Source: Methanobacterium sp.
Lineage (GTDB): Archaea; Methanobacteriota; Methanobacteria; Methanobacteriales; Methanobacteriaceae
Direction of reading: 5' to 3'
DNA length: 64,000 nucleotides
NCBI GenBank assembly: GCA_030017655.1
Contig: JASEIM010000009.1
Span: 18,202-82,201, forward strand
Part shown: positions 8,456 to 19,042 of the stretch, piece by piece
Numbering within the stretch: position 1 is the first letter of the stretch
How the letters are laid out: each line of letters begins with the position of its first letter
Translations under genes and position numbers: made by a program
Notes under the pieces: generated by a model
Seen by the model: the letters and a program-made list of their open reading frames with translations, nothing else
Told to the model about the DNA's origin: nothing
Databases searched by the model: none

Positions 8456-9154
8456 TTAGAATTCAAACTTTTCTTGAAGCTTTGATGGATGTTCCACTAT
8501 TTCAACGCCCTCAAATTTGTATAATTTACTGGTATTTTGGATATCAATATCTCTCATGTGTATGGTGATTATTTTTCCGGCTGAAATCGCTGAAAATGGA
8601 CACGCTACTGCACATTCACCACAACCTTCACATTTTAAAAGATCAATTTCAACTCCAGGGGTTATGGCATCACCGGGGCACGCTGCAGAAGCTTCGCATA
8701 CATCACATTTTTGACATAAGTCTAATTCGAGTTTAGATGGCAACACAGTATTTAAATCTCCTGATTCAAGATCTACTGGAATTATTATGGTTTTAACTTT
8801 ACCTTTCCCTGCTTGAGCTACTGCATTTGTTATAAGAGTATCTGCAATTCCGTTGACGATTTTACCAATAGTATTTGAGGTTGTGGGAGATACAATAAAG
8901 AGATCATATTTTCCCAGCGAAAACCGTCCAGTTATTGGAAAACTAAACTTTTGATCCTTTTCTTTAATCAGTTCATTATAATATCCACCGGTTATTTTTT
9001 CCACTCTTTCATAAAGCCCGTACATTTTAAGAACTTCTTCTCCGGCAGCTGAAAGTAAAACGGTTACATCATGTTTGGTCATTAATTTTTCAAGTAACTC
9101 AACACTATCTAAAAGTAAATGACCTGCCCCTGTAATTCCAAAACCTATTTTCAT
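8456..9154 (-). CDS. Iron-sulfur flavoprotein, dihydromethanopterin reductase (DmrX)-like
   Basis: The N-terminal 140 residues are a flavoprotein domain of the HFCD/archaeoflavoprotein type (MKIGFGITGAGHLL, then SPTTSNTIGKIVNGIADTL for FMN binding). The C-terminal part has two Cys clusters, CQKCDVCEASAACP and CEGCGECAVACP, for two [4Fe-4S] centres. This architecture matches DmrX-like dihydromethanopterin reductases and the MJ0208-type archaeoflavoproteins, which pass electrons from ferredoxin-like donors through FMN. The 232 residues are the expected length. The exact substrate is inference; in a methanogen, reduction of dihydromethanopterin in cofactor biosynthesis is plausible. AGGAGAT precedes the start. 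Confidence 0.8.
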   Translation of the reverse strand: MKIGFGITGAGHLLLDSVELLEKLMTKHDVTVLLSAAGEEVLKMYGLYERVEKITGGYYNELIKEKDQKFSFPITGRFSLGKYDLFIVSPTTSNTIGKIVNGIADTLITNAVAQAGKGKVKTIIIPVDLESGDLNTVLPSKLELDLCQKCDVCEASAACPGDAITPGVEIDLLKCEGCGECAVACPFSAISAGKIITIHMRDIDIQNTSKLYKFEGVEIVEHPSKLQEKFEF

Positions 9155-9431
9155 GTAATCTCCTCAAATAATATTAAAATTTAGATATTAAAGCTAATTA
9201 AAAATTCATGTTATTTTAGAATATTTATGGAACTACTTATTTATAAAATCTATAATTTAAAATGATATTTTAAGTTTAATTTTGTCTTACAGAGGATTAA
9301 ATGATTTTCTGAAGAAATATTGAAGTAATTTAAAATTAATGAGAATACATGTAATAAGGCTTGTAGACTATTAGTGGCTATGGTTTAGTTGATTAGGAAA
9401 AAAAGGAAAATAATAAGAAAAATACATCGAA

Positions 9432-10700
9432 TTAAAATTCAATGTATTTATAGGCTTCATCTTCTTCAAATGCGTAATGAACCTTTGTATACTGGGTCAT
9501 GAACTCAGTAACTTCGTTTTTAACATTTTTATTGTCCATAGCGACCATTTTGATGAATTCTGCAACTTCTTGCATCTGTGCTTCCTTTAATCCACGCCTT
9601 GTGATTTCTTGTGTACCTAATCTTATACCTGAAGGATCATCAGTTCTTTTACGATCATCCCATGGGAGAAGATTCTTATTTAATATAATGTTGTTTGCTT
9701 CCATGTCTTTGGCCATTTTAGAGGCGCTGCCTATTTTTTTAACGTCCATAGCAACCTGGTGTGATTCTGTAAAGCCCTGATCTTCACACAGGACTTCAAA
9801 TCCAAGTTCATAAAGGCTCTGAGCAAGTGCTTTAGCGTTTTTAACGATTTGATCAGCATAATCACGACCAAATTCAAGCATTTCTGCAAGGGTTATTCCA
9901 AGTGCTGCAACATGGTGGAGGTGATGATTACTTACAACACCAGGGAACACCGCTTCATCAATAGTATCCTTTAATTCTTCGGTACAGAGTATAATTCCTC
10001 CCTGAGGGCCAGGAAAAGTCTTATGAGTACTTCCTACAAGAAGATCTGCACCCTCTTTAAGCGGATCCTGGAATTTACCTCCAGCTATGAGTCCAAGAAC
10101 ATGAGCTCCGTCGTACATGACTTTAGCTCCAATCTCATCAGCCGCTTCCCGTGCATCTTCAACTGGATGAGGGAAAAGGAATAAACTTCCACCAAGAAGA
10201 ACTACTTTTGGTTTATTTTTGATAATTTCCTTTTTCATTGCATCGGCATCGATATTCATCATTTCATTGTCAAAAGGATGCGAAAGAATCCTTAATCCTC
10301 TTATCCCTGCTGCACTAACATCCGCATGACTTATGTGTCCACCTACAGGCACGTTTAAAGCCATAAGAAGGTCATTAGGCTTTGTGAGAGCAAAAAATGA
10401 TGCTAAATTTGCCACAACTCCTGAATTGGGCTGTACATTTGCATGAGGGGCATTAAACAACTTTTTTGACAGATCGATAGCCATTTTTTCAATGGTATCT
10501 ATGTATTCACAACCCTCATAGAGTCTTTCACATGGTAAACCTTCTGCATATCTGTGGGATAGATCAGTTGCAAGTGCTTCTCTCACTGTAGTGCTGGTGA
10601 TATTTTCACTTGCAATTAAATTTATGCTATTTTCCATCCATTTATGATGTTCTTTGGTTAATTCTTTGATTTTCTGCGCGTACTTTTCATTTTCAAACAT
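9432..10700 (-). CDS. glyA: Serine hydroxymethyltransferase
   Basis: This PLP enzyme interconverts serine and glycine with transfer of a one-carbon unit, in methanogens to tetrahydromethanopterin. Signatures are SINLIASENITSTTVREAL near residue 26, YAEGLPCERLYEGCEYID, NVQPNSGVVANLA, and VGSTHKTFPGPQGGI, whose Lys forms the Schiff base. The 422 residues are typical of the archaeal form. An AGGATAATC site precedes the ATG. It is a single gene in a run of minus-strand metabolic genes, and the DUF169 gene lies 165 bases upstream. Confidence 0.97.
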   Translation of the reverse strand: MFENEKYAQKIKELTKEHHKWMENSINLIASENITSTTVREALATDLSHRYAEGLPCERLYEGCEYIDTIEKMAIDLSKKLFNAPHANVQPNSGVVANLASFFALTKPNDLLMALNVPVGGHISHADVSAAGIRGLRILSHPFDNEMMNIDADAMKKEIIKNKPKVVLLGGSLFLFPHPVEDAREAADEIGAKVMYDGAHVLGLIAGGKFQDPLKEGADLLVGSTHKTFPGPQGGIILCTEELKDTIDEAVFPGVVSNHHLHHVAALGITLAEMLEFGRDYADQIVKNAKALAQSLYELGFEVLCEDQGFTESHQVAMDVKKIGSASKMAKDMEANNIILNKNLLPWDDRKRTDDPSGIRLGTQEITRRGLKEAQMQEVAEFIKMVAMDNKNVKNEVTEFMTQYTKVHYAFEEDEAYKYIEF

Positions 10701-10865
10701 TGATTATCCTCCGAATAAAAAGTAAATTTTATTAGATTGATATGGATATGTATAAAATAAATGAGTATAAATACTTTCAAAATTAGGTTTTACTATCGGA
10801 TGTCATGTGATATTCAATTCATTTATACTTTAAAATAGTAAATTAAAAGTAAGAGATATATTGAT

Positions 10866-11549
10866 TTATTCTTCCTTAAACAACCTTTTAGTACGCATTT
10901 CTTCTAAATTAGAAACTATTCTGGATAATTCGCTGGCAGGAATACTTACCATAACTTCTTCAGGCTTAATATTCATGTTGTTACGTGCTCCCGCATCACC
11001 AAATCCATAGGTGACTTTTCCGGTTAAATATGGAACCGCTGCCATTGAACTACAAATAGGCCCAGAATCTGCACCTAATCCATGAGAACCAGAGTCATAT
11101 GCATTCGCATGTAATATTTCCATCCCCTGTTTTGCATTACAGACAATAAAAATTACATCAGGTTCAAATTCTGCTTTATTCAAAGGAGCAAAGATTACAG
11201 CATGGAAAATACCGGGTTCTACATTTAAGTTCTGTTTCCAAGAGCGTTGAACAGCAGGAATATTTTTATAAACACCCATCGGAACTAAGAATGCACCACT
11301 CTGCATATTGGCTGGAAACTCTTTTTTATCTTTAAGCCCTGAGTATCTTGCACCGCCCATACATTCCTCTTCTTCAGCAGTTGCATAAAATACTTCGCCA
11401 TTCATTGCTTTCTCAAGCTTTGTGCAAAATCTTGTACATTCACCTTCTTTTTCGATATCTCTTGGTTCCTTTACAGACCATTTTATGGCTACAGGTTCAT
11501 TTTCTAATCTTAAAAGCTCTTTAAACTTTTCCACAACTTCCTTATTCAT
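10866..11549 (-). CDS. DUF169 family protein
   Basis: A 227-residue protein of the DUF169 family, common in methanogens and anaerobes, without a firm biochemical role. Visible conserved parts are RLENEPVAIKWSVKEP at the start, the Cys-containing ECTRFCTKLEKAMNGE, EEECMGGARYSGLK, and SGSHGLGADSGPICSSM in the C-terminal half. The cysteines and histidines might bind a metal or cofactor, which is inference. I place the start at ATG 11547-11549; a GTG nine bases upstream is possible. It could be cotranscribed with glyA downstream. Confidence 0.75.
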   Translation of the reverse strand: MNKEVVEKFKELLRLENEPVAIKWSVKEPRDIEKEGECTRFCTKLEKAMNGEVFYATAEEEECMGGARYSGLKDKKEFPANMQSGAFLVPMGVYKNIPAVQRSWKQNLNVEPGIFHAVIFAPLNKAEFEPDVIFIVCNAKQGMEILHANAYDSGSHGLGADSGPICSSMAAVPYLTGKVTYGFGDAGARNNMNIKPEEVMVSIPASELSRIVSNLEEMRTKRLFKEE

Positions 11550-11727
11550 ATTAACCACTCTAAATGATCTATGGAATTTTAAGAATATTAAATTTATTAA
11601 ATAAAATTTAGAGTATATTCTTCTTTTAAAGGTTGAATTGGGTTTTAAAATGAGATATAGACGATATTAAAAGACATATAAAAATTCAAGTAAAAATAGG
11701 ATATAAAATTCAAAAATAAAAAAAGTT

Positions 11728-11825
11728 AGGGTTAAAACCCTCAAAATTCAAAAGAATTATGGGTAAACGAAAAACAAAGCATGCAAATCTTTCAGATTTG
11801 CAGCGTCAAAATTTTTAATTTTGAC
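11728..11825. repeat. Hairpin-mosaic block 3' of hdrA
   Basis: Four short perfect hairpins follow one another: AGGGTT/AACCCT (11728-11741), AATTC/GAATT (11745-11758), TGCAAATCT/AGATTTGCA (11782-11802) and GTCAAAATT/AATTTTGAC (11805-11825). Loops are two to four bases. The block ends 19 bases from the hdrA stop codon and may shape or protect the 3' end of the hdrA transcript. It belongs to the dispersed mosaic family described in the findings. Confidence 0.7.
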
Positions 11826-11844
11826 AGTTTTTCGCAGTCCTTGT

Positions 11845-13830
<1,986 letters not shown>

Positions 13831-13916
13831 TAGATCACCTTTTTGTATATGAGATAATCATTTTTATGTATGTGATGTAGGTCTATCCCCACAACATAGA
13901 TAAAGTTTTCTATTTA

Positions 13917-13941
13917 TTTTTTTATACAAAGTATATATATG
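13917..13941 (-). promoter_or_regulatory. Probable TATA region of hdrA
   Basis: TATATATAC and a nearby GTATAAAAAAA on the minus strand lie 87-111 bases upstream of the hdrA ATG, in an otherwise plain AT-rich gap. They fit an archaeal TATA/BRE arrangement with a leader of roughly 60-80 bases. The exact start site cannot be decided by eye. Confidence 0.3.
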
Positions 13942-14159
13942 AGAACAGGAACTCACTGTAATTTTATTATACTCTGTATTAAAAAAATCCTGTCTCTATA
14001 ATAGTAATTATTCCTCGAATATCATTTTTTCTATTAAATTTTGCAAATGCTATCCCATCAGATTAAAGTATTAATTGAGACGATTAGCTATAAAAATCCT
14101 AATTTTCCTACGTATTTGATTTTAAGTAGTTGAAGGTGATTCTTTTTTTGATAGTATTA

Positions 14160-14339
14160 AATAAATATAAAATAATTCATGGTAATCAGGATAGAATTGT
14201 CCCGTTCCCCAATTCAGGAAATTAAATGTCTGATTTTTTGAAAAGAAGTAAGCTAGTGGTAGTGGAAGGCGGGCCGCATAATATTGCATGGACTCATGCT
14301 GAAGAGGTCAACAGTGAGTTCTTCGATTTTCTGAGTTAA
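14160..14339 (+). pseudogene. C-terminal remnant of an alpha/beta hydrolase (haloperoxidase type)
   Basis: One plus-strand frame reads KYKIIHGNQDRIVPFPNSGN, then a TAA, then in the same frame SDFLKRSKLVVVEGGPHN followed by IAWTHAEEVNSEFFDFLS and a stop at 14337-14339. This is the end of the chloroperoxidase-like alpha/beta hydrolase fold: the HG.xDRIVPF strand carries the catalytic Asp, and GGPHNIAWTH carries the catalytic His. The N-terminal two thirds, with the nucleophile serine, are absent, and the in-frame stop confirms decay. The rest of the gap 13831-14372 holds the hdrA promoter and nothing else recognisable. Confidence 0.8.
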
Positions 14340-14372
14340 AAGTTAAATGCATAGAGGAGAGCAATTAAAAAT

Positions 14373-15278
14373 CTAAGATAAAAGAACCAGTATTAATGGA
14401 ATTGTGGTCAAACTTAATATTGTAGTTGCAAATATGCATGCTGCAGCAGTTTTAATATCCAGATCATATGTAATTGCCAGAACCAGGCAGAGCATTGCGG
14501 AGGGCATGGCGGCTTCGATGATTGTCACCTGCTTTTCAAGACCTCCTATTCCAAGAATTAACACAATAAAAAATGCTAAAAAGGGTGCAATTAGCAGTTT
14601 AATAATAGAAACTGAAAACACGGCTTCGATGTTTTCTTTTATTCCTCTAAATTCAAGTGATAACCCTAAAGATATCATGATTAGAGGTATTGCAGCGCCA
14701 CTTAGGTAATTAAGAGTATTGGATGCCAAAAGTCCGATATTAAAATTTATAAAATTTAAAAAAATTCCCAGGGCTATAGCCCAAAGAGGGGGAAATATCA
14801 ATGCTCTTTTAAGAATAGAAGAGTATTTTTCGGCAAATATTATGGAAAAAAAGATTCCGAATGCAATGAAAAGAATCATTGAACCCATATCATAGAAAAT
14901 TGCTCTTACAAGACCTTCCTGACCAAAAACCCCGAGCACAACAGGATATCCAAGAAATCCTGAGTTAAACATGGCTGATGTAATAACAGTACTCCAGCGG
15001 GTTTTTTGGTCATAATTTCTTATTTTAGAGAATATATAGGCTAATGTCCCACTTATTATTCCTATAATTAAACATATAAATGTGATAGGTATAATGGATG
15101 GTAAAATAGTTATATCAAAGTCATACATTGCAATAAATATTAGTGAAGGTATTGCGATGTAAATTACAATCTTATTTAAGATGTTAGCATCATCAGGCCT
15201 TAGAATATTGATCCTTTTCAGAAAATATCCCAGGATGATCATTATTATAATGGGAATGATAGTTTCAATGGAATTCAT
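14373..15278 (-). CDS. AEC-family transporter (auxin efflux carrier type)
   Basis: An integral membrane protein of about 301 residues with roughly ten hydrophobic segments, of the AEC/PIN-like family that exports or exchanges organic acids and related solutes. Typical are the start MNSIETIIPIIIMIILGYFL, an amphipathic KRINILRPDDANILNKIVIY, and AAIPLIMISLGLSLEF in the second half. I prefer the ATG at 15276-15278 because family members begin right before the first membrane helix; the longer frame starts at GTG 15323 without a ribosome-binding site. The substrate cannot be deduced. Confidence 0.8.
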   Translation of the reverse strand: MNSIETIIPIIIMIILGYFLKRINILRPDDANILNKIVIYIAIPSLIFIAMYDFDITILPSIIPITFICLIIGIISGTLAYIFSKIRNYDQKTRWSTVITSAMFNSGFLGYPVVLGVFGQEGLVRAIFYDMGSMILFIAFGIFFSIIFAEKYSSILKRALIFPPLWAIALGIFLNFINFNIGLLASNTLNYLSGAAIPLIMISLGLSLEFRGIKENIEAVFSVSIIKLLIAPFLAFFIVLILGIGGLEKQVTIIEAAMPSAMLCLVLAITYDLDIKTAAACIFATTILSLTTIPLILVLLS

Positions 15279-15416
15279 TATATTCAATTTATTACTATTA
15301 AAATAAGTTTTTTTATAATCCACATTATTTAAATTCTATAATAGATTCTATTTCAAAAATAAATTAAATGAAAGAGCATGATGGCTAGTCACGCTCTTAA
15401 ACATCGCATGTTTCAA

Positions 15417-16352
15417 TCAGTCAGTTATACCTTCGGTTACTATCTTAAATACAGCTTCACCTTCAGGTAAGTGTGGACTGTCTACAAGCCTTGCAATTCT
15501 TTTTCCAGCAAGTCCTTTTTTAAGCCAGATTCTGTAGGTTGCAGCGTGACCAAGCACGTGACCACCAATAGCCTTAGTTGGACTTCCAAAGAATGCATCA
15601 GGTCTTGCTTGCACCTGATTTGTAACAAATACTGCTACATTGTATGTGTTTGCAATGTTTTGCAATGTGTGAAGATGTTGGTTTAGTTTTTGCTGCCTTA
15701 CTGCAAGTGATTCCCTTCCAACATATTCTGCTCTAAAGTGAGCGGTCAGAGAATCTACTATGACCAGTCTAATGTTGGTTCCACTTTGAATTAATTCGTT
15801 AACCTTATCTGCCATTAAAATCTGGTGACTTGAATTGAAAGCTCTTGCAATGTGTATTTTCTGTAAGACTTCCTCTGGATCAAGTTCAAATCCTGTAGCG
15901 ATTTGTTCTATTCTTTCTGGTCTGAAAGTGTTTTCTGTATCTATAAATACACATTCTCCTTCAAGACCTCCTTTTTCAACTGGAAGCTGTACTGTAACTG
16001 CAATTTCATGGGATATTTGACTTTTACCTGAACCGAATTCACCAAAAACTTCTGTTATAGATTGAGTTTCGATTCCGCCACCAATGAGTTCATCAACAGC
16101 ACTACTTCCGCAGGTTATTCTCCCTACATCTTTTCGGCGCTCCATCACATCAAATGCAGTTTCAAAGTCAATTGATTCGGCTTTTCTTGCAGCTTCAATA
16201 ACTTTTTCAGCGACTCCTTCACCGATTTCAGCTTTTACGCTGAGTTCTTTGGCAGTTGCTGTTGCAAGTCTCATCATATCTGCAAAACCTGCATCTCTTA
16301 ACTTTTGGGCAGTTTTTTCTCCAACATTGGGTAAATCTTCTAATTCGACCAT
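15417..16352 (-). CDS. radA: DNA repair and recombination protein RadA
   Basis: The archaeal RecA/Rad51 recombinase forms ATP-dependent filaments on single-stranded DNA and drives strand exchange. It has 311 residues with an N-terminal helix-hairpin-helix domain (LPNVGEKTAQKLRDAGF), Walker A GEFGSGKSQISHE near residue 105, the ATPase segments ECVFIDTENTFRPERI and LVIVDSLTAHFRAEY, and loop 2 with QVQARPDAFFG. AGGAGAAT precedes the ATG. It is followed on the same strand by non-coding DNA, and RPA lies just upstream, so the two recombination proteins are adjacent and may share a transcript. Confidence 0.97.
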   Translation of the reverse strand: MVELEDLPNVGEKTAQKLRDAGFADMMRLATATAKELSVKAEIGEGVAEKVIEAARKAESIDFETAFDVMERRKDVGRITCGSSAVDELIGGGIETQSITEVFGEFGSGKSQISHEIAVTVQLPVEKGGLEGECVFIDTENTFRPERIEQIATGFELDPEEVLQKIHIARAFNSSHQILMADKVNELIQSGTNIRLVIVDSLTAHFRAEYVGRESLAVRQQKLNQHLHTLQNIANTYNVAVFVTNQVQARPDAFFGSPTKAIGGHVLGHAATYRIWLKKGLAGKRIARLVDSPHLPEGEAVFKIVTEGITD

Positions 16353-16444
16353 TTTGATTCTCCTAATAGTTTGTAAAATTAAGTATGGAACTTAAGTTCT
16401 GGGTTTATAAAATGCACATCACTTTGTCTAATTTCGTTTTGAAC

Positions 16445-18814
16445 TTAATATTCCATTTTCATTATCTTCTTGGCGATGAGCCTTATCTCCTCATTGTATT
16501 CATCGAAGCTTGCATCTGCAATCACTGTAATATTGCTGCCAATCAGGTCTTCGACTTTTTCAGCAAGAGATCCTTCATCTGCAGTTTTTGCAATTACTTC
16601 ATTTGCCTCATCAGTTGTCATTCCGAGCAATTCTTCAGCTTGTTTTCTGAAGAATGTTGTTCTGACAGTTCCAGTGTCATCTTCAATTACACATGGAAGT
16701 ATCATGAGATAGTTTGGTTTTTCAGTTTCCTCTCCGCAGAAATCGCAAATAAATGCATCATCGACGTATTCAATCCTTTTATTACAGTTTGGACACATTT
16801 CATAGAGTATTCTGTCCCCGTAAGCTTCGATTATTTTTCCACTTACTTTGATATTTTTATCTTCTTCTGCTAATTCTTCGATTTTTTTGGTTTGGTATAT
16901 TGATTCTTCAATTTTCTCAAGTGAAGGAAGGGCTTCAATATCTTCATCTTTTGGTTTTACTACTGTTGTAGCTCTTCCAACGCTAAGTTCTACACTATTA
17001 TTTCGGAATCGGGGTCTAGCATTCTTTATCCATATTCCATCGCCTTTATTTAGGCCCATTTCTGCTTTTTCATCCCAAAATGATGCTCTAACAATGCCGG
17101 TGTCATCAGCAATTTCAACTGATCTTACCATCCCCATTGTTCCATTGGCCCTCTGGAATTCATTTATATCGTAAAGATTAATTATACGGCCTATTACTCC
17201 GACTTCGTCTTTTTCACTCTTTATATTCTTTAAATCTTCGATTTTAACTGGTTTATACATTTCTTCTTCAAGTTTATCTAATGAAGGAAGACTTTGACCA
17301 TCATCATTCATTACAATGATTCTAACGGTTTTACCAATGCTTAATTCTACACTGTCGTCCCTAAATCTTGTTTTAGCATTTTCGATTTTTACCAGATTCC
17401 CTCTGTTTAATTTCATTTCTGCTTTTTCATCCCAGAATGAAGCTCTAACAGTACCAGTATCATCAGCAATTTTAACTGATCTTACAAGTCCAACAGTCCC
17501 ATCGGCTCTCTGGAACTCATTTGCATCATAAATTTCCATTATCCTTCCGATAATGTCCACTTCTTCACCTTCGTCTTCAATTTTGTGAAGATCCTCGATT
17601 TTGATGGGTTCAAGCTCTTTTTTATGTTCTTCAAGAACTTCTTTTAAACCTGCGTCATCTTCTGGATTTATCTCAATTTTACTGTTCCATCCAGTGTTTA
17701 CTCTGTAATCAGTCTCTGAATATTCATCAAATTCAATATTTCCGCCCGTAATTTTTAAAATATCTCCTTTGTTGATATTTAAGTTGGTATCTTCGTTCCA
17801 GAGGGTTACTTTTATTGAACCTGTATCATCTGAAATCACAATGGATTTTACCGCTCCAGTACTTCCATCTGCTCGTTCAAAAGTTATTTTATCCTGTATT
17901 TTACTTACAACACCCATTAACATGACATTTTTCATTTCGTGAGCATCGCCGATTTTCATAATCTCTTCTTTATGTTCAGGAACGTCAAATTCACCTTTAA
18001 TTATTCTTCCAATAAATGAATGAGTTAAGTTAACTTCCCCATTCCTAATACGGCTTTGAGCACCTAATATTTTAACAGAATCTCCTTCTTTAAGTTCTAA
18101 TTCGTTTAATATTTCAACATCCCTGTTCCAGAGAGTTAAAGATATTGAACCCGTGTTATCCTTTAAATCAAGGGTAACGAATTTTCCTTCTCTTCCATTA
18201 CTGTTATATGGCCTGATTCTTGAAATTCTTACAACTCGGGCAATAACATTAACCTGCATTTCCCCTTTAATATCAGCAATAGGGGTTATTTTTTCATTAT
18301 ATTCTGGAAAATCCTCTGATTCATCAAGTTTTTCTATGGTAGATCTGTTTTGGAGGTGAGCTTCTTCGTTTCTATACCCCTCTTTTATTTCTACATTATT
18401 TATTTTGACGATGTCTCCTTCATTGATTTTTTTAAGCATTTTAATATTTTCTGTCCAGAGTACAACGCGCATTTCACCTGTATCATCTGCAATCATGAGA
18501 TTTGCTACTTTGCCTTCTTTTCCTTTCTTTGTGGTAAATGATTTAACATTTGAGATGTGCATTATTCTTCCAACTATGCTTATGTCATGTAAACCTGTTT
18601 CTAAGTCAGCTATTTTACGTAATTCGTCATTTTTTGCTTCCGGGACATTTTCTTCGTCAATGTATTCCCCTACTATCATTCTTGCAATATCCAGCTCATC
18701 CATGAAACTTACTTCTTCATAATCTTTTTTCATTTCCTCTATTCGTTTTAAGAAATCTTCATATGAGATTTTATCACTGATTCGCTGATATTCGCTCTTT
18801 ATATCCTTTTCCAT
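16445..18814 (-). CDS. Replication protein A, five OB folds plus zinc finger
   Basis: This is the archaeal single-stranded DNA-binding protein of replication and repair. About 789 residues contain five OB-fold modules, at roughly residues 65-150, 185-275, 290-380, 410-505 and 535-630, each with a variant of the DDTG..R..LW/FWDE core. A C-terminal zinc finger (CPNCNKRIEYVDDAFICDFC) and a final OB-like segment follow. Modules 4 and 5 are nearly the same sequence (GRIMEIYDANEFQRADGTVG versus GRIINLYDINEFQRANGTMG), implying a recent internal duplication. The start is taken at ATG 18812-18814, behind GTGAGGG; a GTG at 18841 is less likely. radA follows 92 bases downstream. Confidence 0.93.
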   Translation of the reverse strand: MEKDIKSEYQRISDKISYEDFLKRIEEMKKDYEEVSFMDELDIARMIVGEYIDEENVPEAKNDELRKIADLETGLHDISIVGRIMHISNVKSFTTKKGKEGKVANLMIADDTGEMRVVLWTENIKMLKKINEGDIVKINNVEIKEGYRNEEAHLQNRSTIEKLDESEDFPEYNEKITPIADIKGEMQVNVIARVVRISRIRPYNSNGREGKFVTLDLKDNTGSISLTLWNRDVEILNELELKEGDSVKILGAQSRIRNGEVNLTHSFIGRIIKGEFDVPEHKEEIMKIGDAHEMKNVMLMGVVSKIQDKITFERADGSTGAVKSIVISDDTGSIKVTLWNEDTNLNINKGDILKITGGNIEFDEYSETDYRVNTGWNSKIEINPEDDAGLKEVLEEHKKELEPIKIEDLHKIEDEGEEVDIIGRIMEIYDANEFQRADGTVGLVRSVKIADDTGTVRASFWDEKAEMKLNRGNLVKIENAKTRFRDDSVELSIGKTVRIIVMNDDGQSLPSLDKLEEEMYKPVKIEDLKNIKSEKDEVGVIGRIINLYDINEFQRANGTMGMVRSVEIADDTGIVRASFWDEKAEMGLNKGDGIWIKNARPRFRNNSVELSVGRATTVVKPKDEDIEALPSLEKIEESIYQTKKIEELAEEDKNIKVSGKIIEAYGDRILYEMCPNCNKRIEYVDDAFICDFCGEETEKPNYLMILPCVIEDDTGTVRTTFFRKQAEELLGMTTDEANEVIAKTADEGSLAEKVEDLIGSNITVIADASFDEYNEEIRLIAKKIMKMEY

Positions 18815-18928
18815 CTTGATGCCCTCACTTATAACCGACACATTTAAATTTTAGAAGAATTAATTTAGTGTCATATATATTAATATGTAGATAGTAGTAG
18901 TATTTACACCACAATATATATGCTTAAC

Positions 18929-19036
18929 TGCTAAAAATAGCAACTTTTTTTAGCCAAATTGGGCCTATTTTTGTATATAAACTTTTTTAAATAGGTTAAC
19001 ATGAATTCAAACTAATTATGAAGAGCATAAGGAGGA
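18929..19036 (+). promoter_or_regulatory. Promoter region of the leuCDB genes with a palindrome
   Basis: Upstream of leuC lie the inverted repeat TGCTAAAAATAGCA (18929-18942), the TATA-like TTGTATATAAAC around 18971-18982, and the ribosome-binding site AAGGAGGATTACAG ending just before ATG 19043. The palindrome is placed about 40 bases upstream of the TATA, where an activator or repressor could bind. It also faces the divergent RPA gene, so its target is uncertain. Confidence 0.45.
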
Positions 19037-19042
19037 TTACAG

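Noticed and set aside
16848..18722. Several plus-strand frames opposite RPA
   Set aside because: They are shadows of the repeated OB-fold coding sequence, which produces similar antisense frames at each module.
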